From positions 1-64,000 of the forward strand of contig NZ_CATMFB010000012.1 of assembly GCF_950066645.1 (NCBI RefSeq): a stretch of 64,000 nucleotides of DNA. The letters run 5' to 3'. This stretch comes from an uncultured Thalassolituus sp. (GTDB lineage: Bacteria; Pseudomonadota; Gammaproteobacteria; Pseudomonadales; Oceanobacteraceae). The position numbers were made by a program, and so were the translations under genes. The notes under the pieces are model-generated. The model did not search any database, was not told the DNA's origin, and saw only the letters and a program-made list of their open reading frames with translations. The stretch's first letter is position 1, and the number at the start of each line of letters is the position of its first letter. Positions 17,217-25,530 of the stretch are shown one piece after another.

Positions 17217-18605
17217 ATGCGTACATTAACGATTAAGATACTGACCATCGCGGCTATATCTTTGTTTCTCATGCTGCCAATAAGCATGATCAATAGTAAG
17301 GTTTACGAGCGCCAGACCTTCAAGGCATCTGTACTTCACAACATTTCCCAAAGCTCAAGCGAAGCTCAGATTATTACGGGACCGATAGTAGTCGTCCCGT
17401 ATGTAAAGAGGTCCAGCACGACTTACTTCAACAAAGATGGTGGTAAACAGATCTCTTACACCTACACCGACGGTCAGCTTTATTTTTCTCCCGACGACCT
17501 GGAAATCGAGTCAGCCCTCTGGACAGAAGAGCGTTACCGGGGAATCTACTCAGCACGACTGTACCACTCCGATAACACAATAAGAGCAAAGTTCGTCATT
17601 CCTGCTAACTTCGGAATTACAGAAGAGCTGGATGACTATCAGTTCAAAACCGCTATCGTATCTTTGGGTATAAGCGATGTCCGTGGAATCGAAAGCCTCC
17701 CCGGCCTCACGGTTAACAGCAAGTCACTGGCTATCATCCCTGGCAGCCATCTGCCACAGCTATCAGAAGGAGTGCACTCCATATTGCCACTGAACAGTGA
17801 CAGCGCATCCCAGACTCTGGATATACTAATTCCACTTAAATTACAGGGCACATCCAGCCTAAGTATTTCACCGACAGGAAAAGAAACCCACGTGTCTATG
17901 ACATCAGACTGGCCACATCCAAGCTTTCAGGGACAACTATTACCAAGAGCGTCAGATGTTTCCCCGGATGGTTTCTCCGCTGACTGGGCAACCAGCTACC
18001 TTTCGAATAGTTATCAAGATACATTTGATAAATGCTTTATCCACGAGACCTGCGAGGCATTTAAATCAAATAATCTCAGTGTCAGCTTTATTGAACCAGT
18101 AGATGAGTATGTAAAAACCGAACGTGCAACTAAATACGCTGTTCTTTTTATTGTGTTGATATTTACTGGCTTCTTTTTGTTTGAAGTGCTTAAAAGCATC
18201 CAGATACATCCGGTGCAATACGTTCTCGTAGGGCTGGCACTGGCGGTGTTCTATCTTCTGCTTCTGTCACTATCTGAACACTTTGGTTTCGCCTTTTCTT
18301 ACCTGCTTGCTTCGCTGGCATCAACCCTGCTCATTTCAAGCTACCTGTCATCATTACTCGCAAGTTGGAAGGGAGTTGTTAGTTTCACCACAATGATCAC
18401 AATCTTGTATGGATTGCTGTACGGGATCATATCCGCAGAGGACTATGCGTTACTTATGGGAAGTATACTTCTCTTTATGATGCTTAGTGTGTTTATGATT
18501 ATGACAAGGCGGATTGACTGGTATGAGATAGGAGATACGATCTCGCTGAAACAGACTCAAAGTAAATCTCAACTGATCTGCGACGCACATTCAGGGCGAA
18601 ATTAA
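17217..18605 (+). CDS. creD: CreD inner membrane protein
   Basis: CreD is a membrane protein of the CreBC regulon, linked to envelope stress and beta-lactam or colicin tolerance; its molecular activity is unclear. This copy has one N-terminal helix (residues about 4-24), a large periplasmic domain and five to six helices from about residue 300 on, the family layout. The frame opens at 17199, but AGAGGAG stands six bases before the ATG at 17217. That start gives 462 residues, against 450 in E. coli. No Rho-independent terminator for this strand follows directly. Confidence 0.88.
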   Translation: MRTLTIKILTIAAISLFLMLPISMINSKVYERQTFKASVLHNISQSSSEAQIITGPIVVVPYVKRSSTTYFNKDGGKQISYTYTDGQLYFSPDDLEIESALWTEERYRGIYSARLYHSDNTIRAKFVIPANFGITEELDDYQFKTAIVSLGISDVRGIESLPGLTVNSKSLAIIPGSHLPQLSEGVHSILPLNSDSASQTLDILIPLKLQGTSSLSISPTGKETHVSMTSDWPHPSFQGQLLPRASDVSPDGFSADWATSYLSNSYQDTFDKCFIHETCEAFKSNNLSVSFIEPVDEYVKTERATKYAVLFIVLIFTGFFLFEVLKSIQIHPVQYVLVGLALAVFYLLLLSLSEHFGFAFSYLLASLASTLLISSYLSSLLASWKGVVSFTTMITILYGLLYGIISAEDYALLMGSILLFMMLSVFMIMTRRIDWYEIGDTISLKQTQSKSQLICDAHSGRN

Positions 18606-18616
18606 GAAAAAGTGCT

Positions 18617-18650
18617 CCCGAAGTTGAGGCGCAGTGCAATCAACTTCGGG
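18617..18650 (-). terminator. Probable terminator of the GAF-EAL gene
   Basis: An 11-base perfect stem (CCCGAAGTTGA / TCAACTTCGGG) with a 12-base loop lies between the convergent creD and GAF-EAL genes. On the minus strand it is followed after a few bases by TTTTT, so it most likely serves the GAF-EAL gene. The gap between stem and T run makes its strength uncertain. Confidence 0.6.
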
Positions 18651-18657
18651 GCAGGTA

Positions 18658-19890
18658 CTACTTACGGAATGTATCTAAAGGCTGAGGCCGTGACAGAAGG
18701 TAACCCTGGCCACAGCAGACATTAAGGGTTTCGAGCTCGGCCAGTTCGGCTTCGGTTTCGATTCCCTCTGCCACCACCTTATAACCCTGCACCTGAGCAA
18801 ACCCACGAAGTGCTGCAACAAGCGATTGTTTGTCTCTGTCCTGATCGATGTCCCGGATCAGGCTCATATCAAGCTTAAGCATATCCGGACTGAGAAGCAG
18901 GATGTGACGCATACTTGCGTAGCCAGCACCCGCATCGTCAATCGCCAGACGCATACCGGATTCCCGTAATGGGCGGAGCTTCTCATTGAGCAGATCGTAA
19001 TCTGCGATTTCTTCGTGCTCTGTCAGCTCAAGAACAATGCGCTGACTCTCTTCTGGGGAATATATCCCGGTAATATCGCATGCCTCGAGAAACGCTGGCG
19101 TGACATTGATTGAGACATACGCATCTTCGGGCAGAACAGCAAGAGCATGGCGGGATTTCTCAATCACCCGCATTCCAATGGCTGCTGACAAACCGAGACG
19201 GTCAGCATCAATAAATAGCTGAGCGGGAGAAAGATCCAGATCCGTTGAGAGGCGGGCCAGAAGCTCAAACCCCTGGATACCCTTATCATGCAAGCCACAG
19301 ATGGGTTGGGCATGCAGTAGTAATTCATCGCGCTCCAGCAGCCCAAGAATCATATCCTGACGCTTGCGGTTCTCTTCACTGCCCTTCCGCGCATCTTCTA
19401 TCAGCGCAGCGATGACATCGGCAAAGACCCGCACCAGCAACAGGCTTTTATTGTTTAACTCAGGTTTTACTTCGCGGCTGAAAATACAGAAAGTTCCGAA
19501 CGTGTGACCATCAGATAATACGACGGGCACGCTCACATGAGATTTCACAGGAATCAAAGAAAATTCTGGCACGAGATCCATCTCACCGCTGGCTGCGGTG
19601 TCAGGCACTAACTGACTGAGGCGGCCGTCGGCAATCATCTCGCAGAAACTGTCTTTCAGCGGTCCACAGCTGCCCGCAGACACCAGGTTGGCATCCCGCG
19701 CGCAATCAACAAACCTGAAAACCCGCTGGTCTTCATTGAATTCTGAAAGGAAACCGACTTCCATATCCAGACGGTCACGTACCGAGCGTATCAGGCTCGA
19801 TATTGCCGTTTTCAAAGTCTCCGCACTCTGTGGAGACTGGTCATTGATCACCTCCGCGAGTTGCCTCGCGACATCGGGGTGTCTGTCCAT
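18658..19890 (-). CDS. GAF-EAL protein, probable active c-di-GMP phosphodiesterase
   Basis: This 410-residue cytoplasmic protein has an N-terminal GAF-like sensor domain (about residues 25-170) and a C-terminal EAL domain (about 185-405). The EAL catalytic set looks complete: Glu in GFELLAR, Asn in SINVTP, Glu in LELTEHE, the Asp pair in IDDAGAGYAS, Lys in LKLDMSLI, Glu in AEGIE and Gln in GQGYLL. It should hydrolyse c-di-GMP in response to a ligand bound by GAF. It has a paralogue immediately upstream in the same orientation. The two also share a similar promoter element (TGCTATA). Confidence 0.87.
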   Translation of the reverse strand: MDRHPDVARQLAEVINDQSPQSAETLKTAISSLIRSVRDRLDMEVGFLSEFNEDQRVFRFVDCARDANLVSAGSCGPLKDSFCEMIADGRLSQLVPDTAASGEMDLVPEFSLIPVKSHVSVPVVLSDGHTFGTFCIFSREVKPELNNKSLLLVRVFADVIAALIEDARKGSEENRKRQDMILGLLERDELLLHAQPICGLHDKGIQGFELLARLSTDLDLSPAQLFIDADRLGLSAAIGMRVIEKSRHALAVLPEDAYVSINVTPAFLEACDITGIYSPEESQRIVLELTEHEEIADYDLLNEKLRPLRESGMRLAIDDAGAGYASMRHILLLSPDMLKLDMSLIRDIDQDRDKQSLVAALRGFAQVQGYKVVAEGIETEAELAELETLNVCCGQGYLLSRPQPLDTFRK

Positions 19891-20286
19891 CTTACGTTGC
19901 CCTCGGACTGTGTTACTGGAGAACTATAGCACTCTGTCGTAATTAAACATGTGCCACAAGCGCCCAATTCTTACCGAGACGAAGTCAGATCAAAAAATGG
20001 TGGATGGCGCAAAGAGTCAGCCGATGAGGCTAAAAGGGCTACAAATCACGACATTAGAGAGAAATTGCTCAGACTGTGGATGGCATAGTGTCCGAATACG
20101 ACTGAAGTAGGGGGTTGTCGTGACATATTCGCGTCATTTTGTTGTCACATAAGCCGACTAGGACCGGCCAGAGAAACATCCCTCATGCCCATACAGCAAT
20201 AACAAAAAAGCGCCACAGATATCATCTTGTCGCAAAATACCACATAAATGACCGGATAATTCCCCATCTGAACGGAACTTTCTGGC
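19891..20286. other. Non-coding gap between the GAF-EAL paralogues
   Basis: No convincing gene is seen in these 396 bases. Near the left end, on the minus strand, TGCTATAGT (19923-19931) looks like an extended -10 promoter for the downstream GAF-EAL gene. It resembles the element before the upstream paralogue. The rest shows no recognised motif. Confidence 0.5.
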
Positions 20287-21498
20287 TCAGGAGAAATAAG
20301 GTCCCTGCCCAGTGCTGAGTCCGGCGTGAATCAGGTATTCTAAATCCCTATTATCGTCAATACCCTCAGCGAGAAGTTCACACCCCTGACTCCTCGCAAA
20401 AAGCAGTACCGCCTCAACAAGCGCCTGTTGATCACGATTTTCTGATACTCCCCTGATCAGACTGGAATCAAGCTTAATGAACTCGGGACGCAGTTGTAAT
20501 ATATGACGAAGGCTCGCATATCCAGCCCCTGCACCATCGACAGAAACCCGCATCCCCGCATCACGAAGTTCCTGAAGTCGCTGATTAATTTCCAGGTACC
20601 CGGATATCTGATCATGCTCCGAAAACTCAAGAACTACCCTTCGGCTCACTTCAGGGGAAAGCCATTCTGTAAAATCAAACTTCAGCAGCATGGCCGGTGT
20701 AATATTGATCACGAAATACGCAGAGCTCTCTAGGCGCGCGATCTCCGCTGACATGCTTTCCATCAGAACAACGCCGGTCATGCTGGATAACCCAAGCCGG
20801 TCCGCCTCACGAATCATGAGCTCTGCACAGCGCAGACTCCCGCCACTGTGGCTCAGCACCGGCTTCAGCTCGTAGCCCAGTACCTTCCTGGTATTCAGGT
20901 CGAGTATTGCCTGCGGCTCAAAAGTGAGCGCTTTCTCTGCAAATAACCCTGTAATTTCATGCCTGAGGTGTACCGATTGAGGGTCACTGTTCGAGGCTTT
21001 ATCGACCAGCTCAGCAATAATGTCGGCAAATATCCTTACCATCGCCAGACTGCGATGATTCAATCCGGGAATCGCATAACGGCTGAACAGACAGAAGGTC
21101 CCGAAAACTGACCCATCTGACAGAGTTACAGGAACACTGATATGTGCTCCGACAGGCATCTCCTGCGTCGCTTTCAGTTTAGATGCGGCAGGATGTGCTC
21201 TGGCATCGGGCATAAGCTGAGGAAGCCGGCCGTCGATGACCCGCTGACAGAAGCTTTCTTCCAGAAAGTTAGCGTCTCCGGGATGAATCACAGACACTGA
21301 CATAGCAGCGTCGACATAACGGAATACGCGCATACCACTGACCAGCTGCGAAACAAAACCGACTTCCATCCGGAGCTTTTCTCGCGCTGAACGAATCAGA
21401 CTGGTAATCACCACAGCAATAGCCTGCTCACCTTTGAGAGCAAGACTGGCATCCAGCAAATCCGCCAGATTAACCGAATCATCGTTTAGCGACGCCAT
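20287..21498 (-). CDS. GAF-EAL paralogue with a degenerate EAL site
   Basis: This 403-residue protein has the same GAF-EAL layout as its downstream neighbour and clear similarity along its length (GYASLRHIL, LIRSAREKLRMEVGF). The EAL site is damaged. The conserved Asp pair is changed to Asp-Gly (VSVDGAGAGYAS), which removes a metal ligand, and the protein ends nine residues after the start of STGQGPYFS, before the usual last strand. Glu in GYEL, Asn, Lys and the later Glu remain. It may bind c-di-GMP without cutting it, or be decaying. A tandem duplication is the simplest origin. Confidence 0.8.
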   Translation of the reverse strand: MASLNDDSVNLADLLDASLALKGEQAIAVVITSLIRSAREKLRMEVGFVSQLVSGMRVFRYVDAAMSVSVIHPGDANFLEESFCQRVIDGRLPQLMPDARAHPAASKLKATQEMPVGAHISVPVTLSDGSVFGTFCLFSRYAIPGLNHRSLAMVRIFADIIAELVDKASNSDPQSVHLRHEITGLFAEKALTFEPQAILDLNTRKVLGYELKPVLSHSGGSLRCAELMIREADRLGLSSMTGVVLMESMSAEIARLESSAYFVINITPAMLLKFDFTEWLSPEVSRRVVLEFSEHDQISGYLEINQRLQELRDAGMRVSVDGAGAGYASLRHILQLRPEFIKLDSSLIRGVSENRDQQALVEAVLLFARSQGCELLAEGIDDNRDLEYLIHAGLSTGQGPYFS

Positions 21499-21527
21499 CC
21501 GAATGGCTCCAGATCAGACTTTACTGA

Positions 21528-21533
21528 AATATA
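21528..21533 (-). promoter_or_regulatory. Extended -10 promoter of the upstream GAF-EAL gene
   Basis: The minus strand reads GTGCTATATT, an extended -10 (TGC then TATATT) 30 bases before the start of the gene. The context GACAGcGTGCTATA matches GACAGaGTGCTATA before the paralogue at 19923-19936, so the promoter was duplicated with the gene. No clear -35 is present. Confidence 0.5.
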
Positions 21534-21607
21534 GCACGCTGTCCCGATAGGAAAACCAGACAAACCTCAAACTGGCATTTCTTTTCTTAGTTATTACCTG
21601 CCAGCTA

Positions 21608-21973
21608 TCATGGTGCTCGGTTATCGTACTCTGACTGAGCTGCGAGCACCGCATCCATATTATGTTCGGCCCAGTGAGCCAGCGCAGAGACACTCTCGTT
21701 CAGGGTGGTCCCGAGTTCCGACAGCGAATACTCAACGGTCACTGGAACGGTTGGAAATACCTCCCGTACCAACAGTCCATCCCGCTCCAGCTTTTTAAGT
21801 GTCTGCGACAATACCTTCTGTGAGATTCCTTTGATATCTCGCTTCAATTGATTGAAGCGCACCGGGCCTGACTGGAGCCGGTCGAGAATCAGCAATGCCC
21901 ATTTATCCGCAAGCCGGTCCAGTACTAACCGCGTTGGGCAGCGGTTTTCGTATATATCGTAAGCAAATTCCAA
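21608..21973 (-). CDS. HxlR-family winged-helix regulator
   Basis: This is an HxlR/YodB-type regulator, a family that often controls redox or aldehyde-stress genes through cysteines. The family hallmark ENRCPTRLVLDRLADKWALLIL is present in pieces (NRCP, LADKWALLIL), followed by FNQLKRDIKGISQKVLSQTLKKLERDGL. The frame opens at an ATG at 22000, but GAGGAG lies seven bases before a TTG at 21973, giving a 121-residue protein with the usual short N-terminus. Cys12 or so is the single sensing-type cysteine. It is divergent from an NmrA-like oxidoreductase, its likely target. Confidence 0.88.
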   Translation of the reverse strand: MEFAYDIYENRCPTRLVLDRLADKWALLILDRLQSGPVRFNQLKRDIKGISQKVLSQTLKKLERDGLLVREVFPTVPVTVEYSLSELGTTLNESVSALAHWAEHNMDAVLAAQSEYDNRAP

Positions 21974-22059
21974 GTGATAACTCCTCAGTCTGCATCTCAC
22001 CCTGGGTTACCCAGAGGAAACCATGTTACGTAAAAGTGCCTTCTTACGTTCGAGTCTGC

Positions 22060-22078
22060 ATGAGTATACATTACTCAT
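22060..22078. promoter_or_regulatory. Candidate HxlR operator
   Basis: ATGAGTATACATTACTCAT is a perfect 7-base inverted repeat with a 5-base centre, about 45 bases before the NmrA-like gene. A second inverted repeat (ACGTAA / TTACGT, 22028-22049) lies beside it. Both sit in the divergent gap, where an HxlR dimer would be expected to bind. Confidence 0.6.
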
Positions 22079-22122
22079 ATGGTTTCTTTTAGATACTTAC
22101 TTAACCAATAGAGGATACTTCT

Positions 22123-22953
22123 ATGACAAACGTACTCGTACTCGGCGCAACCGGCCATGTTGGCCAGCCATTGGTCAGCGCACTGCTGGAGAAGGGCGTC
22201 ACTGTTAAAGCGGCTTCACGCTCAGGTAGAGATATCGGTGCAGCAAAGGGCGTCGTGTTTGATTATTTCGATCCGGCAACGATTGGTCCGGCCTTCGAAG
22301 GCATTGACGCTGCTTACGTCATGCTCGCTGGCGGCTATACCGGTGCCGACACACTGCTGCTACCCGTCATTGCCGCGGCAAAAGAACATGGTGTGAAAGT
22401 CGTGCTTCAGACCGCCTTCGGCGTGAACGCCGACGACAGCATCCCATACCGTAAAGTTGAACTGGCCTTAGAAGCCGCAGGTATTCCTTACGTGATCCTG
22501 CGTCCGAACTGGTTTATGGATAACTTCCATACCTTCTGGAAAGCTGGCATTGATCAGGGCGTCATTGCGTTGCCCGCAGGTGAAGGCAAATCAGCCTTTA
22601 TTGATGTACGCGATATCGCAGCGGTCGCAGCTCGAGCCCTCACCAGCGATGCCTTCGATAACCAGGCGCTGGATCTCACCGGGCCCGAAGCACTGTCTTA
22701 CGCGGAATCGGCAAGCATGATTAGTGAAGCAACCGGCAAAGCCGTCAGCTACAACGCCATCAGCGATGCAGACTTTATCGACGGCATGGTCGATGCCGGA
22801 CTGCCGAAGGATTACGCCGAATTCCTGACCTCAATCTTCTATCCGGTCCGTGAAGGCTGGACGGCAACCGTAACCGATGCTGTTGAAAAGGTCACAGGCA
22901 ATGCGCCACGTTCACTGGCACAGTACCTCGCAGATCATAAAACTGCGTTGTAA
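22123..22953 (+). CDS. NmrA-like NAD(P)-binding oxidoreductase
   Basis: This 276-residue Rossmann protein of the atypical short-chain dehydrogenase type starts with VLVLGATGHVGQPL (Gly-x2-Gly-x2-Gly nucleotide site). It continues with the NmrA/quinone-oxidoreductase-2-like pattern, including YVILRPNWFMDN and FIDVRDIAAVAARAL. Such proteins (QorB/YtfG-like) bind NADPH and often reduce quinones or act as redox sensors. The pairing with a divergent HxlR gene is common and suggests electrophile- or quinone-inducible expression. The substrate is not known. Confidence 0.85.
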   Translation: MTNVLVLGATGHVGQPLVSALLEKGVTVKAASRSGRDIGAAKGVVFDYFDPATIGPAFEGIDAAYVMLAGGYTGADTLLLPVIAAAKEHGVKVVLQTAFGVNADDSIPYRKVELALEAAGIPYVILRPNWFMDNFHTFWKAGIDQGVIALPAGEGKSAFIDVRDIAAVAARALTSDAFDNQALDLTGPEALSYAESASMISEATGKAVSYNAISDADFIDGMVDAGLPKDYAEFLTSIFYPVREGWTATVTDAVEKVTGNAPRSLAQYLADHKTAL

Positions 22954-22983
22954 CGCTCGTACCAGAGCTTTAGACCAAGCAAT

Positions 22984-23004
22984 AAAAAAGGCGCCGAGGC
23001 GCCT
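22984..23004 (-). terminator. Rho-independent terminator after fba
   Basis: The stem AGGCGCC / GGCGCCT has a two-base loop. On the minus strand it is followed by TTTTT, so it ends fba transcription. On the plus strand the following CTTT is a weaker tract, so it may also serve the convergent NmrA-like gene. Confidence 0.85.
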
Positions 23005-23029
23005 CTTTCAGTTCAGATCGAAAGCCGGA

Positions 23030-24094
23030 TTAACCGATCTTTGGATCCAGTGCACCGCTCTGGTACTTCTCAAACATATCGTCGAGAGAGATCGCTTTGA
23101 TCTTAGAAGCGTTGCCCGCAGTACCGAACGCTTCGTAACGTGCGATACAGATCTCAGTCATCGCTTTCACAGATTCTTTCAGGTACTTACGTGGGTCAAA
23201 CTCAGATGGGTTCTGAGCCATAAAGCGACGGATCGCACCAGTAGACGCCAGGCGCAGGTCGGTGTCGATGTTCACTTTACGAACGCCGTACTTAATACCT
23301 TCAACAATCTGCTCAACCGGCACACCGTAAGTTTCTGGAATCTCACCACCAAACTCGTTGATCACCGCCAGCCACTCCTGAGGCACAGAAGAAGAACCGT
23401 GCATCACCAGGTGAGTACCCGGAATACGCTTGTGGATCTCTTTGATACGGTCAATAGCCAGAATGTCACCCGTTGGTGGACGAGTGAACTTATAGGCACC
23501 GTGAGACGTACCGCAAGCAATCGCCAGCGCATCAACGCCAGTTTTCTTAACAAAGTCAGCCGCTTCTTCAGGGTCAGTCAGCATCTGGTCGTGAGACAGG
23601 ATACCTTCCGCACCGATACCGTCTTCCTCACCGGCCTGACCGGTTTCCAGAGAACCCAGACAACCCAGCTCACCTTCTACCGATACGCCACACGCGTGAG
23701 CCATATCCACAGTGCGCTTAGTCACATCAACGTTGTACTCGTAGGAAGTCGGAGTTTTACCGTCTTCACCCAGAGAACCGTCCATCATTACCGAGCTGAA
23801 GCCCAGCTGGATAGAGCGCTGACATACCGCCGGAGAGGTGCCGTGATCCTGGTGCATACATACCGGGATATGCGGGAATTCTTCGATGGCAGCCAGAATC
23901 AGGTGGCGCAGAAACGGAGCACCTGCGTACTTACGAGCACCTGCAGAGGCCTGTACGATTACAGGAGAGTCCGTTTTGTCTGCCGCTTCCATGATGGCGC
24001 GCATCTGTTCGAGGTTGTTTACGTTGAACGCTGGTACGCCGTAGCCGAACTCGGCTGCGTGATCCAGCATCTGACGCATACTGATTAATGCCAT
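23030..24094 (-). CDS. fba: Class II fructose-bisphosphate aldolase
   Basis: Fba is the zinc-dependent aldolase that splits or forms fructose 1,6-bisphosphate from dihydroxyacetone phosphate and glyceraldehyde 3-phosphate. The 354-residue length and sequence ([19 protein letters not shown] with Zn-binding histidine, [37 protein letters not shown]) match the class IIB group named the Calvin-cycle subtype in annotation. Codon use is biased toward high expression. In many relatives it directly follows pgk; here about 8.8 kb of Rhs-related DNA separates them. Confidence 0.96.
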   Translation of the reverse strand: MALISMRQMLDHAAEFGYGVPAFNVNNLEQMRAIMEAADKTDSPVIVQASAGARKYAGAPFLRHLILAAIEEFPHIPVCMHQDHGTSPAVCQRSIQLGFSSVMMDGSLGEDGKTPTSYEYNVDVTKRTVDMAHACGVSVEGELGCLGSLETGQAGEEDGIGAEGILSHDQMLTDPEEAADFVKKTGVDALAIACGTSHGAYKFTRPPTGDILAIDRIKEIHKRIPGTHLVMHGSSSVPQEWLAVINEFGGEIPETYGVPVEQIVEGIKYGVRKVNIDTDLRLASTGAIRRFMAQNPSEFDPRKYLKESVKAMTEICIARYEAFGTAGNASKIKAISLDDMFEKYQSGALDPKIG

Positions 24095-24579
24095 GAGAGT
24101 TACCTTAACCGGTTTTGAAATCTGGGCGTATTCTAACCACTAAAGGATGGGATAGAAACCTCAGGGGAGGAATGTCGGGCGGCAAGGTGGTCAAAGAGCG
24201 GAAGCGCTACTGTGACACAGAGTCATTGAATCTGACCGTTCTTTTAAGATCGACGAGAGCTGCTGATATTGCGGCCCGCGAAATACGCCTGTACTGAAGT
24301 AATCCCTCACTCCGTATGATCATCAGGTGAGTCTGAGACGTTTACTCGCTTCCAATTCGAGATTTCCGCTGGGAAGACACAAAACGCCGACAGCAGTTGA
24401 ATGTTCAACAATCAATTTGTTCTCGGTAAGTGTTAGGTTACAGAAGCCGGTCACGCTCGCTAACAGCCTAACTATGGCTATCTTCTGCGACATGCTTCCC
24501 CATGAAAATAACTATGGTATTCGCTCGCCTGACCAAGGCTATTGAATAATTTCCTTTAAATATATGGATAATATGATAC
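24095..24579. other. Non-coding left edge of the Rhs island
   Basis: These 485 bases between fba and the first small island gene show no credible gene. The right half (from about 24252) is an imperfect copy of a segment found again at 25291-25530. The left part contains the fba promoter region, with nothing else recognised. Confidence 0.55.
24252..24498. repeat. Duplicated non-coding segment, copy A
   Basis: This stretch aligns with 25291-25530. Shared blocks include ACGAGA near the left end, ATTGC-GCC, CCTGAAG-like sequence, ATCATCAG, TCTGAG, TTACTCGCTTCC-ATTCG, ACACAAAA, TCGGTAAGT and CAGAA-CC. Identity is imperfect and both copies have small gaps, so the duplication is old. Neither copy has a clear reading frame. 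They flank the first two small genes of the island. Confidence 0.7.
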
Positions 24580-24837
24580 TTAAACACTAACCCCCTCTAC
24601 TAGATTCGCAAACCTCCCGTAGCATTCAAAAAGATTCTTATCGTCACTAAGATCGGTTTCCATGAATAGTCTGACTAATCTTACTCTTCCTAGTGGCTCA
24701 TAATGATCCATAGATTGAATTTTTGAAAAATATGGCTTGAGTGATTCATATGCTTCGGGCGCAAAGCTACTTTTACTTGCCAAGAGCATCTTCTCTAAAG
24801 TTTTCGCTTCAAGCTTAAGCTTCTCTATACTTAACAT
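24580..24837 (-). CDS. Small island protein of unknown function, possible immunity protein
   Basis: This gene encodes about 85 residues from an ATG at 24837, preceded by GGAAG at eight bases. An in-frame ATG at 24885 would add 16 residues but has no ribosome site. The protein is helical and charged (KLKLEAKTLEKMLLASKSS, RLVRLFMETDLSDDKN). No family is recognised. It follows the Tsi6-like gene directly and is AT-rich like its neighbours, so an immunity or orphan cassette role is inferred from context only. Confidence 0.5.
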   Translation of the reverse strand: MLSIEKLKLEAKTLEKMLLASKSSFAPEAYESLKPYFSKIQSMDHYEPLGRVRLVRLFMETDLSDDKNLFECYGRFANLVEGVSV

Positions 24838-24872
24838 TGCCCGTCTTCCGCTGCCGTCAGAATGATACCACT

Positions 24873-25175
24873 CTAATCGTCCCATACATTTTGCAAATTT
24901 TCGGTCACATCATCCAACTTGTCTTTCAAGACCTCCTCATCTGGCGAGGTCAAATTCCGGGAAGACACAATACCGTAATTGAAGGTTTTACCATTACCCA
25001 ATTCTTTTACGGGGTTCTTTCTATTTTCGGCATGGGTCTTAATGAATTCGATCTGATTCTTTATAGATTCAACCCAAGGGTAAGAAGAACCTTGATTCTC
25101 AAATTTCTTTAGTTCTTCTAGGGCAGCTACCGCAGAGGATACCAGTAAATCGTACTTTTCATTGTAATCACTCAT
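24873..25175 (-). CDS. Putative Tsi6-like immunity protein
   Basis: This 100-residue helical protein starts at an ATG at 25175 with a weak GAGA ribosome site; an 18-residue upstream extension is unlikely to be real. The pattern YPWVESIKNQIEFI, then NYGIVSSRNL and a helical end resembles the Tsi6 immunity family (pairs of helices and a 'G-x-I-A-x-R-E'-like turn). Tsi6 blocks the NAD(P)+-hydrolysing T6SS toxin Tse6. The match is by eye and distant. No toxin gene lies directly upstream, so it would be an orphan immunity gene. Confidence 0.45.
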   Translation of the reverse strand: MSDYNEKYDLLVSSAVAALEELKKFENQGSSYPWVESIKNQIEFIKTHAENRKNPVKELGNGKTFNYGIVSSRNLTSPDEEVLKDKLDDVTENLQNVWDD

Positions 25176-25200
25176 ATAGATCTCACAATGCCAGCTGTAA

Positions 25201-25290
25201 ACTAGCCAAAATTTCGAATCGGAGTTCAAAGGTATTGTCGGTGCCGCTCACGAAGTAAAATCTAAAATCACAAAATTCTGGGACGACTAA
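25201..25290 (+). pseudogene. C-terminal remnant of an unknown coding sequence
   Basis: On the plus strand a short open frame after a TAA stop encodes 29 residues ending ESEFKGIVGAAHEVKSKI, then TKFWDD and a stop. It has no start codon and looks like the tail of a protein rather than random sequence. The duplicated segment copy B starts right after its stop. It may be what is left of a displaced toxin or effector gene. This is weak evidence from composition and position. Confidence 0.3.
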
Positions 25291-25530
25291 CGAGAACGCA
25301 GGCGGGCTGCTGGCATTGCCGCCTGTAAATTGCGTCTTTCCTGAAGCAAAAAACCTAAGCCGCAACATCATCAGATACTCTGAGAATTTTACTCGCTTCC
25401 TATTCGTAATTTCTGTTCAAAACAACACAAAAAGTTGCCAGCACTTTAGTTTTCCATAAACTATTTTCTATCGGTAAGTTTTACGCTTCAGAAACCAGCC
25501 ATTCTCTCTTACTATGACTGTCTCAGTAGT
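25291..25530. repeat. Duplicated non-coding segment, copy B
   Basis: This is the partner of 24252-24498. It includes a perfect small inverted repeat CAGGCGG / CCGCCTG at its left part (about 25299-25325), and blocks such as CATCATCAGAT, TCTGAGAA, TTTACTCGCTTCC and TCGGTAAGTTTTA. Its right end merges with the last codons of the truncated ADP-ribosylglycohydrolase gene. That suggests the duplication or a deletion at its edge removed the rest of that gene. Confidence 0.7.

Noticed and set aside
22877-24088. 403-codon open frame antisense to fba
   Set aside because: Again a codon-bias shadow; the fba frame has all catalytic motifs.
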